A stretch of DNA of 64,000 nucleotides. Origin: Mesorhabditis belari (taxonomy: Eukaryota > Nematoda > Chromadorea > Rhabditida > Rhabditidae). Below are positions 13,801 to 25,700 of this stretch, in pieces (positions within the stretch are counted from its first letter, which is position 1; every line of letters starts with the position of its first letter). The stretch is taken from contig CAUEEP010000724.1 of assembly GCA_958450365.1 (NCBI GenBank), positions 806,001-870,000 on the forward strand, given 5' to 3'. The translations under genes were made by a program, and so were the position numbers. The notes under the pieces are model-generated. The model searched no databases. It saw nothing but the letters and a program-made list of their open reading frames with translations, and was not told the DNA's origin.

Positions 13801-16800
13801 TCTTGGTGTCAATAGATAAAAGATAGAGCATGGAGAGTTTGGTATCCAGCCAAATTTTTAGAGAAATTCATTCAGCCAATCTCTTCATTCAGCCAAAAGC
13901 CAATTATTTTTCTGCAAAATAACATTAAAACGGGTTTTAAATGTCTTGATTTGGATTTGGATGTCTGGATTTTTTGGGAGCATGAAGATGAAGCCGCTAA
14001 GCTTGCCCTTTTAAGAAACGCAATGTCGGATCTTGATCTGGTTGAAAAATGGGGTCCGGCAAATGGAAACTAGCTTTAGAATCCACGATAAGAGTTGTAC
14101 ACGCTCAATTGGTTGCACGAACGAATGTCTTTGATGAAAGGAAAATGACGAATGACATCAAATCCAAACTGATCGTAAATGCTTCTTGATTCTGCTCCAA
14201 CCAATTCAGCTTCTTGATGCTTCACCAATTCAGCTTCACCAATTCAGCTTCACCAATTCAGCTTCTTGATGTCGATTGCTTCAATTTCGTGTGAACCAAA
14301 CTCAATCTTGTAGTCGTGCTCCCAAAAAATTGGGTAGTCAAAAAAGGGCGACCGCTCGATTGACGACGGCCAAAAAGGCAATGGTTTAGACACTTTCTGC
14401 TAAGAAAACCTATCTTCGTGTCAATAGATAAAAGATAGAGCATGAAGAGTTTGGTATCCAGCCAAATTTTTAGAGAAATTCATTCAGCCAATCTCTTCAT
14501 TCAGCCAATCTAGGGTTTTTATAGATTCACTTTCAAATTTGCTTGAAAGTGAACCGAAATTGACTTAAAAAGATAGGAAATTGAACAAAAAACACTTTTT
14601 ATTTTGAGTGAACCATAGGTTAATCCGTGAATTTGTCTTTCAGCAAAAGTATGGTATGAAAAGACTTTCTGGAGAGCCTAATATTTATCTAATTTCCAAT
14701 TCGAAAGTCACCTTTTGCCTCAAAACCGTGACTGCACTTGAGGCTGGCCCGGGTGCCCGAGATGAAACCGCCAAAAGCCTCTTTCTAAATAATTTTTAAT
14801 TTTGTCTGGTACAACTAAATGATATCTAAATGTTTTCTAGTGGACATGGTTATCGGATCGGGTCGGATCGAATCAGGACCGATCTGGTTCGATAGGTCCA
14901 ACCGCTCGGGCTAGACCGATCCGATCCGTTCGACGGATAAAGGTTACCCCGATCTGACCTGATCCGATCCGTCCGATGGATAAGGCTAACCCAATCCGAT
15001 CTGATCTGATCCGTCCGACAGATCAGGCTAGCCCGATCCAATCTGATCCGATCCGTTCGACAGATCAGGCTAGCCCGGTCGATCTGATCCGATCCGTCCG
15101 ACAGATCAGGCAGCCCGATCCGCCAACCGACAGGCTAGCCCGGTCCGACAGCTAGCCCGACCGATCTGATCCGACCGTCCGATGGATAAGGCTAACCCAA
15201 TCCGATCTGATCTGATCCGTCCGACAGATCAGGCTAGCCCGGTCCGATCTGATCCGATCCGTCCGACAGATCAGGCTAGCCCGATCCGTCCAACCGATCA
15301 GGCTAGCCCGGTCGATCAGCTGGCCCGATTCAATCTGATCCGATCCGTCCAACCGATCAGGCTAGCCCGGTCCGATCAGCTAGCCCGATCCGATCTGATT
15401 CGATCCGTCCGACAGATCAGGCTAGCCCGGTCCGATCTGATCCGATCCGTCCGACAGATCAGGCTAGCCCGATCCGTCCAACCGATCAGGCTAGCCCGGT
15501 CCGATCAGCTAGCCCGATCCGATCTGATCCGATCCGTCCGACAGATCAGGCTAGCCCGATCCGTCCAACCGATCAGGCTAGCCCGGTCCGAGCTGATCCA
15601 ATTCTAATTTTTGATTCTCTACAACATTTCCATTGACACCAAAATGGGTTTCTTTTGAAGAAAGTGCTCAAACTGGGACATCTCCAGTCCTCCATTTCTG
15701 AGTCTCACACTTGTCTCACAAACACAAACCAAAATCCTACTACGAAAGAGGAATCCGCAAATTGCCTGTAAAATGGACAGAAGTCGTCAATAATAATGGA
15801 AATTATTTGAAATGAATTGATGGTTTTATGTTGAATAAATAAATTTTAGTTCAAACTCCCGCAGTTTTCGATTCACCAACCCATTTTGGTGTCAATAAAG
15901 TATTTTAACAGAAGATATGCTACTGAAATCAAGTTTTTCAGGTGTAAAAAACTTCAAAGATTATTTCTAAAATTTACAAAAACTTTCATGTCTCTTCCTT
16001 GAAGAATTACAGAGGTAAAGACAAAAAAAAGTTGAGAGAAATGCAGGAAATTTTAAGTTACAACTTCTGTTACATTTCAGTCTTTATATAAATATAAAAT
16101 CCATATAAAATCCAATCTAAAAGTCCTATAATTTTGTCCGGCACTGTATTTTTGTTTTAGTTTTCCTATGGTTATTATATTTTTACCTGCGAGTAGCCGA
16201 TTTCCCCATTCAGCACCGGTGGCACCGGGAATGAGCACAATTTTTCGACGATTTTCTCGACTAAACTTTTAGAAATGATACCGTAATCTATATAAATATC
16301 TAGATAATTCTATATATAAATATCTGGATAAAAGATAGCTTAAACAAACCATTTCTCGGTATACATACGCCCATCCGCTCGGGTACCCAATGTCCATTGA
16401 GACACGTCGCTAAACGATCCCCCGCCGGCGTCCACCCCAATTCGCACTCCAATTCGGCTACGGTACCCTGGAATTGATATCTAAATCTTAAGCTTTAACT
16501 AGCGTAAACCTTAGACTGATATGCATAGAGGAGTGCTGCGTAGCGTCCTGGTTTGCAGGTTTGCTTTAATCAGTTGCAGGTTTGCTTTAATCAGTTGCAG
16601 GTTTGCTTTAATCAGTTGCAGGTTGGCTTTAATCAGTTGCAGGTTTGCTTTAATCAGTTGCAGGTTTGCTTTAATCAGTTGCAGGTTGGCTTTAATCAGT
16701 TGCAGGTTGGCTTTAATCATTTGAATTTTTTTTTATTAGTTTGAGGTTGGTTTTTATAAATTTGGGGGGTGTTTTTATATTTTTGGGGGTGGTTTTTTTT

Positions 16801-17119
16801 ATGATGGGTGGGGTTTTTTTTAATCAGTACGCTACGCAACACTCCTCTATACATATTAGTCTAAGGTTTACGGTAGTTTAAAGCTTAAGAAAAACTGATT
16901 AAAGCAAACCGCAACTGATTAAAGCAAATGTTTGTCGATTACGTAAGTCTCTAAGTCCCAGTCCTCTAAGCATGTAATTTTCTTAGGAGATCTACAGTAT
17001 TGTAATACTTACATTTGAATAAAAACCCGTGGAATTTGTATAGTATTTGATCTTCGACGACGGAGGACTGGCCATTGAGAGACATGATGAGACTGGAGCT
17101 CGTCGTTGAGGGGATTCAG
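4851..17119 (-). CDS. sushi/CCP-repeat protein, downstream block (CCP 11-15, C-terminus)
   Basis: Eleven exons join in phase to 394 codons including the stop: 17119-17013, 16467-16350, 16260-16187, 14784-14712, 13407-13244, 13199-13115, 11731-11527, 9796-9731, 7536-7413, 6463-6390, 4944-4851. Five CCP (sushi) modules are visible with four cysteines each and a G-W or equivalent before the last, for example CLSMASPPSSKIKYY, then CELGW, then CLNGHW, then GVC; and CNMGYLA then SRCSFGSF then GGC. The chain ends GTCQRPYS and TAA. CCP modules are about 60-residue beta folds of extracellular proteins (complement regulators, cell adhesion; in worms LEV-9 at synapses). Here function is not inferred. 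I found no signal peptide for this block alone, so it is probably the C-terminal part of the gene at 19759-37597. No direct splice preserves the last Cys of CCP10, so a missing exon or two genes remain possible. Confidence 0.82.
5411..5633. mobile_element. 223-bp palindromic MITE
   Basis: Near-perfect inverted repeat with ends TACCGTATTTCCTCTAATAA. The arms meet near 5520. No coding capacity. It lies in the last intron but one of the sushi gene's downstream block. Confidence 0.85.
6750..7090. repeat. 30-bp tandem array, about 11 copies
   Basis: Unit CTCTAGTGCCCAAGGCTCTA followed by GTGCTCCACG, with scattered G/A variants. It is read openly on both strands because 30 is a multiple of 3; the two mirror open frames are not genes. 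Confidence 0.95.
7620..8755. repeat. about 1.1 kb of 19-bp repeats, the longest array of the window
   Basis: About 60 copies of AAGTTACGTGGTCTTTTAA and its variants (TTTCGTGG/TTACGTGG, CTTTAGA/CTTTTAAA). Higher-order blocks of several units recur, showing amplification in steps. It fills the intron between exons 9796-9731 and 7536-7413. Confidence 0.95.
8800..9700. other. intronic sequence with a weak inverted duplication
   Basis: No exon. A segment near 9025-9060 (ACAAAGCACAAATCATCACA) returns as its reverse complement near 9250-9275, so this is a further decayed foldback. Confidence 0.4.
9954..11204 (-). mobile_element. mariner transposon, 1251 bp, TA flanked
   Basis: Terminal inverted repeats GGTTGTCGGATTATGAATTG at both ends, each flanked by TA (9952-9953 and 11205-11206), the target duplication of the Tc1/mariner superfamily. 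Length is typical for mariner. The transposase gene is on the minus strand and is frameshifted, so the copy is non-autonomous. It sits inside an intron of the sushi gene in the same orientation. Confidence 0.92.
10023..11038 (-). pseudogene. mariner transposase, frameshifted
   Basis: The start at 11038 gives MNDIKIKMRICLLYDF and a paired helix-turn-helix region, then TSDEKW with the first catalytic Asp. The frame breaks after KKVMLC near 10455 and again near 10290, after HDNARPHT (second Asp). The last part restores with HPPYSPDLAPSDYHLF, matching the D34D triad's final Asp, and ends at 10023. At least two frameshifts are needed to read the family's usual length of about 345 aa, so it is inactive. 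The remaining domains are well preserved, which suggests a fairly young insertion. Confidence 0.9.
11213..11445. repeat. 10-bp tandem array (AGTCTAGATC), about 22 copies
   Basis: Nearly perfect, with AACTAGATC variants at both ends. It begins directly beside the right end of the mariner element. Confidence 0.95.
11825..11955 (-). repeat. tRNA-like SINE copy
   Basis: On the minus strand a pyrimidine-rich leader (11955-11895) is followed by AAGTTAAGGTGATGGCTCAA with an A-box-like TGGCTCAATGATTAGAGC and then TTGCCCGGGAAGG. The same order (leader, AAGTTAAGGT, A box, GCCCGG) occurs at 57598-57720 minus, so both belong to one family. The B box is degenerate. Confidence 0.55.
12225..13025. repeat. 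compound array of GATGCGCTT units
   Basis: About 800 bp built from GATGCGCTTACA, GATGCGCTTAAT, GCGCTTGCA and GATGCGCTTAGT in irregular order. Open frames on both strands (Ala-Ser-Val rich and Met-Arg-Leu rich) are by-products of the repeat. Confidence 0.95.
13721..14508. repeat. 175-bp direct duplication
   Basis: 13721-13895 and 14332-14508 are nearly identical (GGGTAGTCAAAAAAGGGCGA through the ATTCAGCCAA blocks). A second shorter repeat around AACATTAAAACGGGTTT flanks the first copy (about 13662 and 13922). It is a segmental duplication within one intron. Confidence 0.85.
14845..15600. repeat. GATCCGATCCG/GCTAGCCCG compound array
   Basis: Units of roughly 30-60 bp containing GATCTGATCCGATCCG, GACAGATCAGGCTAGCCCG and CAACCGATCAGG. 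It includes small deletions and a rearranged patch near 15120-15170. Confidence 0.9.
15633..15895 (+). mobile_element. 263-bp internally deleted mariner derivative
   Basis: Ends are inverted repeats TTGACACCAAAATGGGTT. Inside, 15722-15860 matches the 3' end of the mariner fossil at 39428-39570, including the C-terminal reading YERGIRKLPVKW and EVVNNNGNYLK. The rest of the transposase is deleted, giving a MITE-sized derivative. Confidence 0.75.
16503..16872. mobile_element. MITE containing a 21-bp array
   Basis: Inverted termini CGTAAACCTTAGACTGATAT and its complement. The next block, AGAGGAGTGCTGCGTAGCG, is also inverted. Between them lie eight copies of a 21-bp unit GCAGGTTTGCTTTAATCAGT and a T-rich degenerate tail. 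It sits between exons 17119-17013 and 16467-16350 of the sushi gene. Confidence 0.8.
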
Positions 17120-17624
17120 CTGAAATTTGAATCCTAAACAATGAAAAGATCGTAAACTTCTCAAATTTTCACTTCAACAGTCGAAAATTTATTGTTTTTT
17201 CAAATCTAATTCACAAAAACCCGTGCCTATGTTCTAGCTTTCTTTCTTTCAAAAGCTTTAAAAGCTATCGTAATCTTATCTCTAGTTTTGGCCAATTCAA
17301 GAGCTACTTTTTGAGGATATCTTGCAAAGAGATAGAATTTTTTAAGCTCTGACCTAAAAACCCTTGAAAAGGTAGTCGTTAAAGTGGACAAATCTCGCTT
17401 TTTCATTGCAAAACTATTGAGAATCAGACTGATAAATGGATAGCTTTAATGTAGCCTCTTTTTTAGCTGATAGCACACAACATTATCATTCACTAATCGT
17501 CTAAAATTATCAAAATCTTAAGAATCGTTATCGAAATGTAGATAACGATGAGATCTCATGGAAATTAAAAAAATTTGGGGTTCTAGAGAGCTTTAACCTA
17601 ACTAGGAAAAGGCACGAACTCAAG

Positions 17625-17750
17625 GTGAGCTTCTGGACTTAAAGAGCTTCTGGACTTAAAGAGCTTCTGGACTTAAAGAGCTTCTGGACTTAAAGAGCTT
17701 CTGGACTTAAAGAGCTTCTGGACTTAAAGAGCTTCTGGACGTAAAGTACA
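17625..17750. repeat. 17-bp tandem array, 7 copies
   Basis: Unit GAGCTTCTGGACTTAAA, perfect except at its edges. It lies inside the left arm region of the foldback element. Confidence 0.9.
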
Positions 17751-17969
17751 CTTTATAGAATCGAGTATGAGGAATTCGAATCTGAAATCAAAAACTGTCA
17801 AATGATTTTCCGGGCGAGTAGACCGATAAATGAACGGCTCTACTGTAGCCTGCTTTACTACACGAAAACATTATCGTTATCTTCACTAAATCCTCTAAAA
17901 TTATCAAAATCTTTCAATCAAAAATTTGGCGTCAAAACGAATGCTTTAAAAAGGCTTCTTCCTAGCTGA

Positions 17970-18330
17970 GAAAAAGTGGCTTGTTGGCCTGGTGGATAAC
18001 GTGTTGGGTTTCCGCTCACAGGATCGATGCAGCTTTTTGATTTCGATTCCTGACGCAGCTTTTTGTTGCTATGTCTTTCTCGATGTTTTTGTTTTTCTTT
18101 TCGAGCAACTTCTGGAATTTTGCAAGGTTCCATTACGGTTCCAATACGGCTAAAAGTGGCTTGGTGGCCTGGTGGATAACGTATTGGGTTACCGCTCACA
18201 GGATCAGGGTTCGATTCCTGGTGCAGCTTCTTGTTGCTATGTTTTTGTCGATATGTTTTTGTTTTTCTTTTGGAGCAACTTCTGGAATTTTGCAAGGTTC
18301 CATTACGGTTCCAATACGGTTCCAATAAGG
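17970..18330 (+). repeat. two tandem tRNA-like sequences, 182-bp spacing
   Basis: 17970-18065 and 18150-18235 both read GTGGCTTGGTGGCCTGGTGG-like A boxes followed by a B box (GGGTTCGATTCC in the second, degenerate in the first) and GCAGC. Each is followed by the same TTTGTTGCTATG and GGAATTTTGCAAGG segment. The acceptor stems do not pair well, so I call them tRNA-derived rather than functional tRNA genes. Confidence 0.6.
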
Positions 18331-19015
18331 CTTCTATTTTGATCCAATACGGTTCCAATAAGGCTTCTATTTTGATCCAATACGGTTCCAATACGGTTCC
18401 AATAAGGCTTCTATTTTGATCCAATACGGTTCCAATACGGTTCCAATAAGGCTTCTATTTTGATCCAATACGGTTCCAATACGGTTCCAATACGGTTTCT
18501 ATTTTGATCCAATACGGTTCCAATACGGTTCCAATACGGTTTCTATTTTGATCCAATACGGTTCCAATACGGCTTCTATTTTGATCCAATACGGTTCCAA
18601 TAAGGCTTCTATTTTGATCCAATATGGTTCCAATAAGGCTTCTATTTTGATCCAATACGGTTCCAATACGGTTCCAATAAGGCTTCTATTTTGATCCAAT
18701 ACGGTTCCAATACGGTTCCAATACGGCTCCTATTTTGATCCAATACGGTTCCAATAAGGCTTCTATTTTGATCCAATACGGTTCCAATACGGTTCCAATA
18801 CGGCTCCTATTTTGATCCAATACGGTTCCAATAAGGCTTCTATTTTGATCCAATACGGTTCCAATACGGTTCCAATACGGTTTCTATTTTGATCCAATAC
18901 GGTTCCAATAAGGCTTCTATTTTGATCCAATACGGTTCCAATACGGCTTCTATTTTGATCCAATACGGTTCCAATACGGTTCCAATACGGCTCCTATTTT
19001 GATCCAATACGGTTC
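18300..19015. repeat. GGTTCCAATAC/GGCTTCTATTTTGATC array
   Basis: About 700 bp of CCAATACGGTTCCAATA units alternating with GGCTTCTATTTTGATC in 33- and 44-bp higher-order forms. It continues from the flank of the second tRNA-like copy (GGTTCCATTACGGTTCCAAT), so the array probably grew out of that flank. Confidence 0.9.
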
Positions 19016-19758
19016 CAAATTGCATAATGGCTAATTGCATAATGGCTGCTTGCAAAGTAGGAATTGGTTATCCAAGTTCAAATTGCTTTTTCAAATTATC
19101 TCGTTTTTCAATAGATATTTGTTAAAGTATCATTAAAAACTTCTTTTTCCTAATGTATTATCTACAAGGCCATCAACCCACTTTTCTCCGCTAGAAAGGA
19201 GCCTTTTAAAGCATCCGTTTTGACGATGCTTTTAAAGCAAATCTTTTATTAAAATTTCCCCGCCTGGAAAGTCATTTGATGGTTTTTGATTTCCGATTCG
19301 GATTCCCCATATCCGATTTTTTTAAAGTGCAATAGACAGGGAAAATATTGCGTTGAGTTCGTGCCTTTCATACGAACATTAGTAGAACATTAAAGAATGC
19401 AGTGCTGTCCTTTAGTAAGAACATTACAGAATACAGTGTTCACTAACCGATTTTCCACAAATCCCCTCCATTATGTTTGTTTAAATCTCTGGGATTTGAA
19501 AAAAACGTGTCAAGTCATATCCATCAACCACATATTTTTAATTAACTAAAGCATTAACTAAAGCTTAACAAAAATGATCGAAAAGTGACAAAAGTGACAA
19601 AAAAAAGATTGATATTTCATCAATATTGATAAATGTTTATCAAGAACAAGAAAAGATCAAGAAAAAACAAGCAGCGACTAGGAAAAGTGACTAGAACAAG
19701 TAGAAAAAAGCAAAGCAAAACAAAGCAAAACAAAGCAAAACAACCATCAGTAATAATC

Positions 19759-22700
19759 TTATACACAAATGCCGAGTGGTGGAGTGAAAATGCCACCTTG
19801 ACACGTTGTGGTGCTGGATCCAAGGACACGAGTCGATGATGAGCATTGGAGATTGATCGTGGATCCGGATGAGAATGGAGGAGACGAAGATGAGGAGGGA
19901 TAGCTCAGATTTCCATTGAAAGGAGCGAGTGGAGCGAAGGGACATTGACCTGCAAATGAGCCTAGAAGTGTGCTTTGTGTAAACACACACCTTCTGGTGC
20001 GCTAAGCCCTTCATTTCTTGTGGCAAATCCACCAGAAAGGGCATGTTTCTATGCACAAAGTACTTACGAGCCTTTGGCGTTTACTTTGTGTTGGCGCTTT
20101 GCAAAAACAAACCCTCTGGCGCACCTAATTCTGCATTTTCTTTTCTATGACACCTTGGTTTCACGAGAAAACTGATGAATCGAGTACACCAGAAAGAGGC
20201 GTTTACAGATCTGAGCGCAAAGCAAATCAAGTACTTGACTTTTAGATGAGCAATGAATTGAGTTTAGTGTTCTACCGTATCCTGGGGTATTCCGATCCTT
20301 TCCCTGAAGATCTGGAAAGAGTGAAAGAGTCATTTAGTATGGTAGGAGTAGAACAATCAATCTAATAGTAATTAAGGTAGCATCTTTTATGTATTACGGT
20401 AGTTTTTTAAGAAGCACATAGTCTATTCTCATTGTCAGCTTTGTACCTGGGTTACCGTAGATTTAAAAAAGTAGCCAGATTACAGTAGATAGGTTACAGT
20501 AGATAGACTACGGTAGATAGACTACGGTAGATAGGCTACGGTAGATAGGCTACGGTAGATAGACTACAGTAGCTTCTGAAAAGGTAGCTAGATTACAGTA
20601 GATTCAAAAGGTAGCTGAATTACGGTAGATTCAAAAGGTAGTTAGATTACGGTAGATTCAAAAGGTAGCTAGATTACAGTAGATTCAAAAGGAGCTAGAT
20701 TACAGTAGATTCAAAAGGTAGCTAGATTACAGTAGGTTCAAAAGGTAGCTAGATTACCGTAGATTCAAAAGGTAGCTAGATTACAGTAGATTTAAAAGGT
20801 AGCTAGATTACAGTAGATTTAAAAGGTAGCTAGATTACAGTAGATTCAAAAGGAGCTAGATTACAGTAGATTCAAAATGTAGCTAGATTACAGTAGATTC
20901 AAAAGGTAGCTAGATTACCGTAGATTCAAAAAAATAGCCAGGATACGGTAGCTTTCCCATCTTCCAAAAATAGCCCCTTTTAAGAAGAGCAAAGAAGTCT
21001 GATCTTAAACTTCAGTAGCTTCATGCTGGATTTGACGCAATGAATGATTTCGATGAATGTACTGTCCCTGATAGACAGAGAGCACTTTCTAAAAGGTATC
21101 TATTTAGAAAACTGTAATCAGAGTTTTATAATCACTAACCTGTGTCGAAGCATTGTACAGTAAACAAAAAAACCCAAAAAAACCCAAAACAAAAAATAAA
21201 AAGCAAAAGAAAACCGAAAAAAAATAAATTAAAGGACAGTCTCACGGGTTAGAGAAAACAATTTTTAAGAGATTTTCAAGAGAAAACAATTTTCTTTCTT
21301 CATGTGTACTTTTTCTTTCTTTCATTTCTTTGTCATTTCTTTCGCTATTCATAAAATCACTAACCAACTCCAGTGCCACTCGTCGAACAGGTGCCCAAGT
21401 AACTCCATTGGCCGTTCGTGCAAGTCGTTATCGCTGAGCCGCTCACCGATTGTCCCATCGGACAAGTGATCGTCACAGAGGCACCTATTTTGGTGTACTT
21501 TTTGGCTTATTTGTTAAAACAATCCTTCTGGCGCACTGTGAGTTCTTTATTTACAAGAATTCAGTGCACTAGAAGGGGTGTGTTTACAGAAAAAGGCACA
21601 AAGTTCGAAGTAATAGAAAGATTTTCAAATTCTCCATTTGGCACACTGAAATCCCGATGTTTAATGTTTGAAGCTGGTAGAGTATCAAGATTTTGAAGCT
21701 CTGTTACGCTTAGCTCTATTGAAGCTCTATTGAAGCTCTATTGAAGCTCTAGTGAAGCTTTACTCAAGCTCCACTCAAGCTCTACTGAAGCTACGCTCTA
21801 TTGAAGCTCTAGTGAAGCTCTAGTGAAGCTCTAGTGAAGCTTTACTCAAGCTCCACTCAAGCTCTACTGAAGCTACGCTCTATTGAAGCTCTATTGAAGC
21901 TCTATTGAAGCTCTATTGAAGCTCTATTGAAGCTCTATTGAAGCTCTATTGAAGCTCTATTGAAGCTCTATTGAAGCTCTAGTGAAGCTTTACTCAAGCT
22001 CCACTCAAGCTCTACTGAAGCTAAGCTCTATTGAAGCTCTAGTGAAGCTCTACTGAAGCTCTACTGAAGCTCTAGTGAAGCTCTACTCTAGATATTCCGT
22101 TACTTGAAAATTTTATGGTTACAGCGGCCGAGCTGTCACCTAATTATACCAACTCTTACCCAAATTACAATAATAATCGTACTGTAGTTAGTAAGGTGTC
22201 GTACTGTAGTTAGTATTGTAAAAACTGTGGCAAAAACTAGCTGTGGAAAGCTTTGGAGCTAGAACTTTTGACGAAGTTTTCAAATTTGCAAGAAAAATTT
22301 TGCAAATTTCCATTCTCCTACCCTTAGATCTCTAGTAATACATTTAAAAATCGAATAAAATATCGAAAAACCATTATAAAACGGTCCAGCGGAGCTCCCA
22401 GTCGAGTAGATCGGATTGGCGCCCATCGGGATCAACGGTGCAAAAGGACACGTGGTACCTGAATAAAAAGAGATTTAAATAAGATATATTAGATTGAGAA
22501 CTTGAAAGTTGGTACACTTATTCATTGAGCTTTTTAGAACTCTTTTTTAGAACTTCTTTGTCTTTCTTCCTTTCTTTCTCTTCCTTTCTTTCTCTTCCTT
22601 TCTTTCTTCCTTGTCTTTCTCTTCCTTGTCTTTCCTAATTCTTCTTGGGCAAGGCGCCGATAGCTCAATGGCAGAGACGTATCCAGAATTTTTCGATCTG

Positions 22701-25700
22701 CCGGCTTTCGGTCTTTCGGTCTACCGGCTCAAGCTCTTCGAGCCCCAATCAATTTCCGGCTAAGAAATTGTATTTTTTTTAAATTTCAGGCTACAAAACT
22801 GTCTAAACGGTTTTTTGAAAACATTCAAGGAGCTCGAGATTTTTGCATTTGAAGTTCACCATTTTCACTTTTCTTGTTTTTTCAATTTTTGATCGCGAAA
22901 ATCTCGAGCCCTTTGAATTTTTTCATAAAAACTTTTAGCCAGTTTTGTAGCCGGAACTTTTTAATACATATATTTTCAGATTTTGATCGGAAATTGATTG
23001 GGGATCGCCTCGAGGAGCTCTGGCCGTTAGACTGAAAGTCGGGAAATCGTGGCAACACCTTTGCTCAGTGGTAGAGCATTTGGAAAAGGAAAATGTCGGT
23101 AAGGAAAATGTCAAGGGTTCAATTCCGCTTGTTTTCAAATCACAAATTCATTACTTTACTTTATTATCTAATTAAATCTCACCACTACCACCGGGGTTAC
23201 TCGTAGACGAGCAAAAGCCGAGCTGCGGACTCCATTGGCCATTTGTACAAGTGGTGAATTGAGAGCCTAAAGAGGATTTGGACTAAAAACTTCGATTTGG
23301 ACTAAAATATGGCTGAATTTGAGAAGATTACTGTAATTTGCTTATTTATTTATCTAACTAATTTATAGTATTTTCATTTAGAAGTATTTAGAACTCGTCC
23401 TTTGAAACCAGTCCTTTTTAAGAGATCGTAGCTTTAGAATAGTTATAAAAAGTTACTAGTATTATTTGGATTACTGTATTCTATAAGTCTATCATTATCG
23501 ACCGTTTACAGCTGATAAACCCACCTTGCACGAAACCGGAGAAACATGTGATATTAGCGGTGGTGCCCGAGTTGAACGGGCCGAATGGACCGTTCGAATA
23601 GTTTACGGTACCTGGATTAGAGAAATGGAAAGTGTTCCACAAACTAAGCTCTAGATAAGCTACATATACAGCTATCAAGTTACATTGTGCAACTTGTCGC
23701 CTGTCGTACTTAGTACTATGCTATACCCCGGTACTCTACAGCACTGTGCTATCCCCTAGTACTCTACAGCACTGTGCTAGACCCTAGTACTCTACAGTAC
23801 TGTCCTATACCCTAGTACTCTACAGCACTGTGCTATCCCCTAGTACTCTACAGTACTGTGCTAAACCCTAGTACTTCACAGTACTGTGCTATCCCCTAGT
23901 ACTCTACAGTACTGTGCTATACCCTAGTACTCTACAGTACTGTGCTAAACCCTAGTACTTCACAGTACTATGCTATACCCTAGTACTCTACAGTATACCC
24001 TATACCCTAGTACTCTACAGTCCCCTACTCTACAGTCCCCTACTCTACAGTCCCCTACTCTACAGTCCCCTACAGTACTCTACCGTATTTTTAAGCAATT
24101 TACCCTACAGTAGATCCTACTGTAAAGACCCGATCTTGTCCACAGCACTACACAATCCCGAGATAAAGATACTAGCTTTACAGTACTATTCAGATGATTA
24201 GGATCAGCTCCATTTGACTTCTGGGTTTTCTAAAGAGCTATTTTAGAATAATCGATCAGTTTCCATTTGATCAGGATACGATTTTGGTTTCTTTCATTGA
24301 GCCTTTCATTGATGATACCAAAACTGGGCTGATTTAATGAAAACTGGCGCTTTTTTGTACGGTAATAGTACGGGCTTTTGAAATAGTACGGTAATAGTAC
24401 GGGCTTTGAAATAGTACGGTAATAGTACAGGCTTTTAGATAATGCATTAGCTGAAATGAGCTCTAATCCAGTCAAATCCGGGAAAATTTCTAGAAAATGC
24501 TGAAGAAAAATCCTTTTGAGTACCGGTAATAGTAAGGGATTCAATTTTGAATCTAAATAATCTCTAATTTCTTCACAAACCTCCCGTCGCACTGGTGATC
24601 GCCGTGCATTGGCCGCCTGAAAGCAGTCAAGAAATTTGTAGAAATTTGCATTTTAAAAATAACTGTTTGTCTGTATTTTTATTCATTTGTCTTATTGGAT
24701 ATTAGTTAAAAAAAACCCGAAAATGTTAAGAATTGAAGGGGTTAGTTGAAAAAAAAGAAAAAAGAACACTCGAAAATCGCAGCTAGAATCTTTCCGCGAA
24801 AGTTTTGCTCAAGAAAAACACAAAACCTGTTTGTCTGATGGTTCTAATCCCTGAAAAGATTTAATATTTAAATATTTTACATATTGTAGATCAGATATTA
24901 TAGATTGGATTTTAGATTTTGAACAACGATTAGACACTTTTGATCTTTTGACTTTGACTGACTCTGACTCTGGCTCTGACTGGCGCTCTTTAGCCTGGCC
25001 TTAGCCTGGCTTACCGAAAGGATTACTGTACAATTAGAGACAGAAAACGAAAATTGATGCCGGGTTACGGTAGTCAGAGGAGCTTCTTGGAGCTTCTTGG
25101 AGCTTCTGGAGCTTCTTGGAGCACTTTGAAGCTTTTTGGAGCTTTCTAAGCTTTTTGGAGCTTTCTAAGCTTCAAAAAAGCCCAGAAAGCTCCAAAAAAG
25201 CTTAAAAAGCTCCAAAAAGCTCCAAAGTGCTCCAAGAAGCTCCAGAAAAGCTTCGAAAGCTTTTCCCAAAAGCCCGCTCCGACTACCGTAACCCGGCATC
25301 AATTTGCGTTTTCTGACTCTAATTGTACAGTAATCCTTTCGGTTACGATAGAAATCTACTAGGATTACTGGAGCAAGGCCACAGTAGCCAAGAGACGCTT
25401 TAGAGGCTTGCCGATGTTCGGAACAAGTTACCGAGGCTTGCCGATGTTCGGAACAAGTTACCGAGGCTTGCCGATGTTCGGAACAAGTTACCGAGGCTTG
25501 CCGATGTTCGGAACAAGTTACCGAGGCTTGCCGATGTTCGGAACAATTCTTTAAGTTATTTGATGATGCCTATTCAGATATTGGAGATCAAATAGCAGAT
25601 ATTAAATATTAGATAGCTATATAATATTAGAAGCTATATAAAATCAGCTCTGTTTACCTATTGCATCTTTGTTGATCGTCGTGAGCGGACACGAGCCGAA

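Larger units (their letters stand above)
17608..19369. mobile_element. 1.76-kb foldback element with tRNA-like and array core
   Basis: Outer arms AAGGCACGAACTCAA (17608) and its complement (to 19369). Inner arms are also inverted, for example GTCAAAACGAATGCTTT near 17930 against 19215-19235. The core holds a tandem of tRNA-like sequences and the 18300-19015 array. It lies in the unresolved interval between the two sushi blocks. Confidence 0.7.

Noticed and set aside
25410..25545. CRISPR-like direct repeats
   Set aside because: Five units of 30 bp are contiguous without spacers, and the context is eukaryotic introns.
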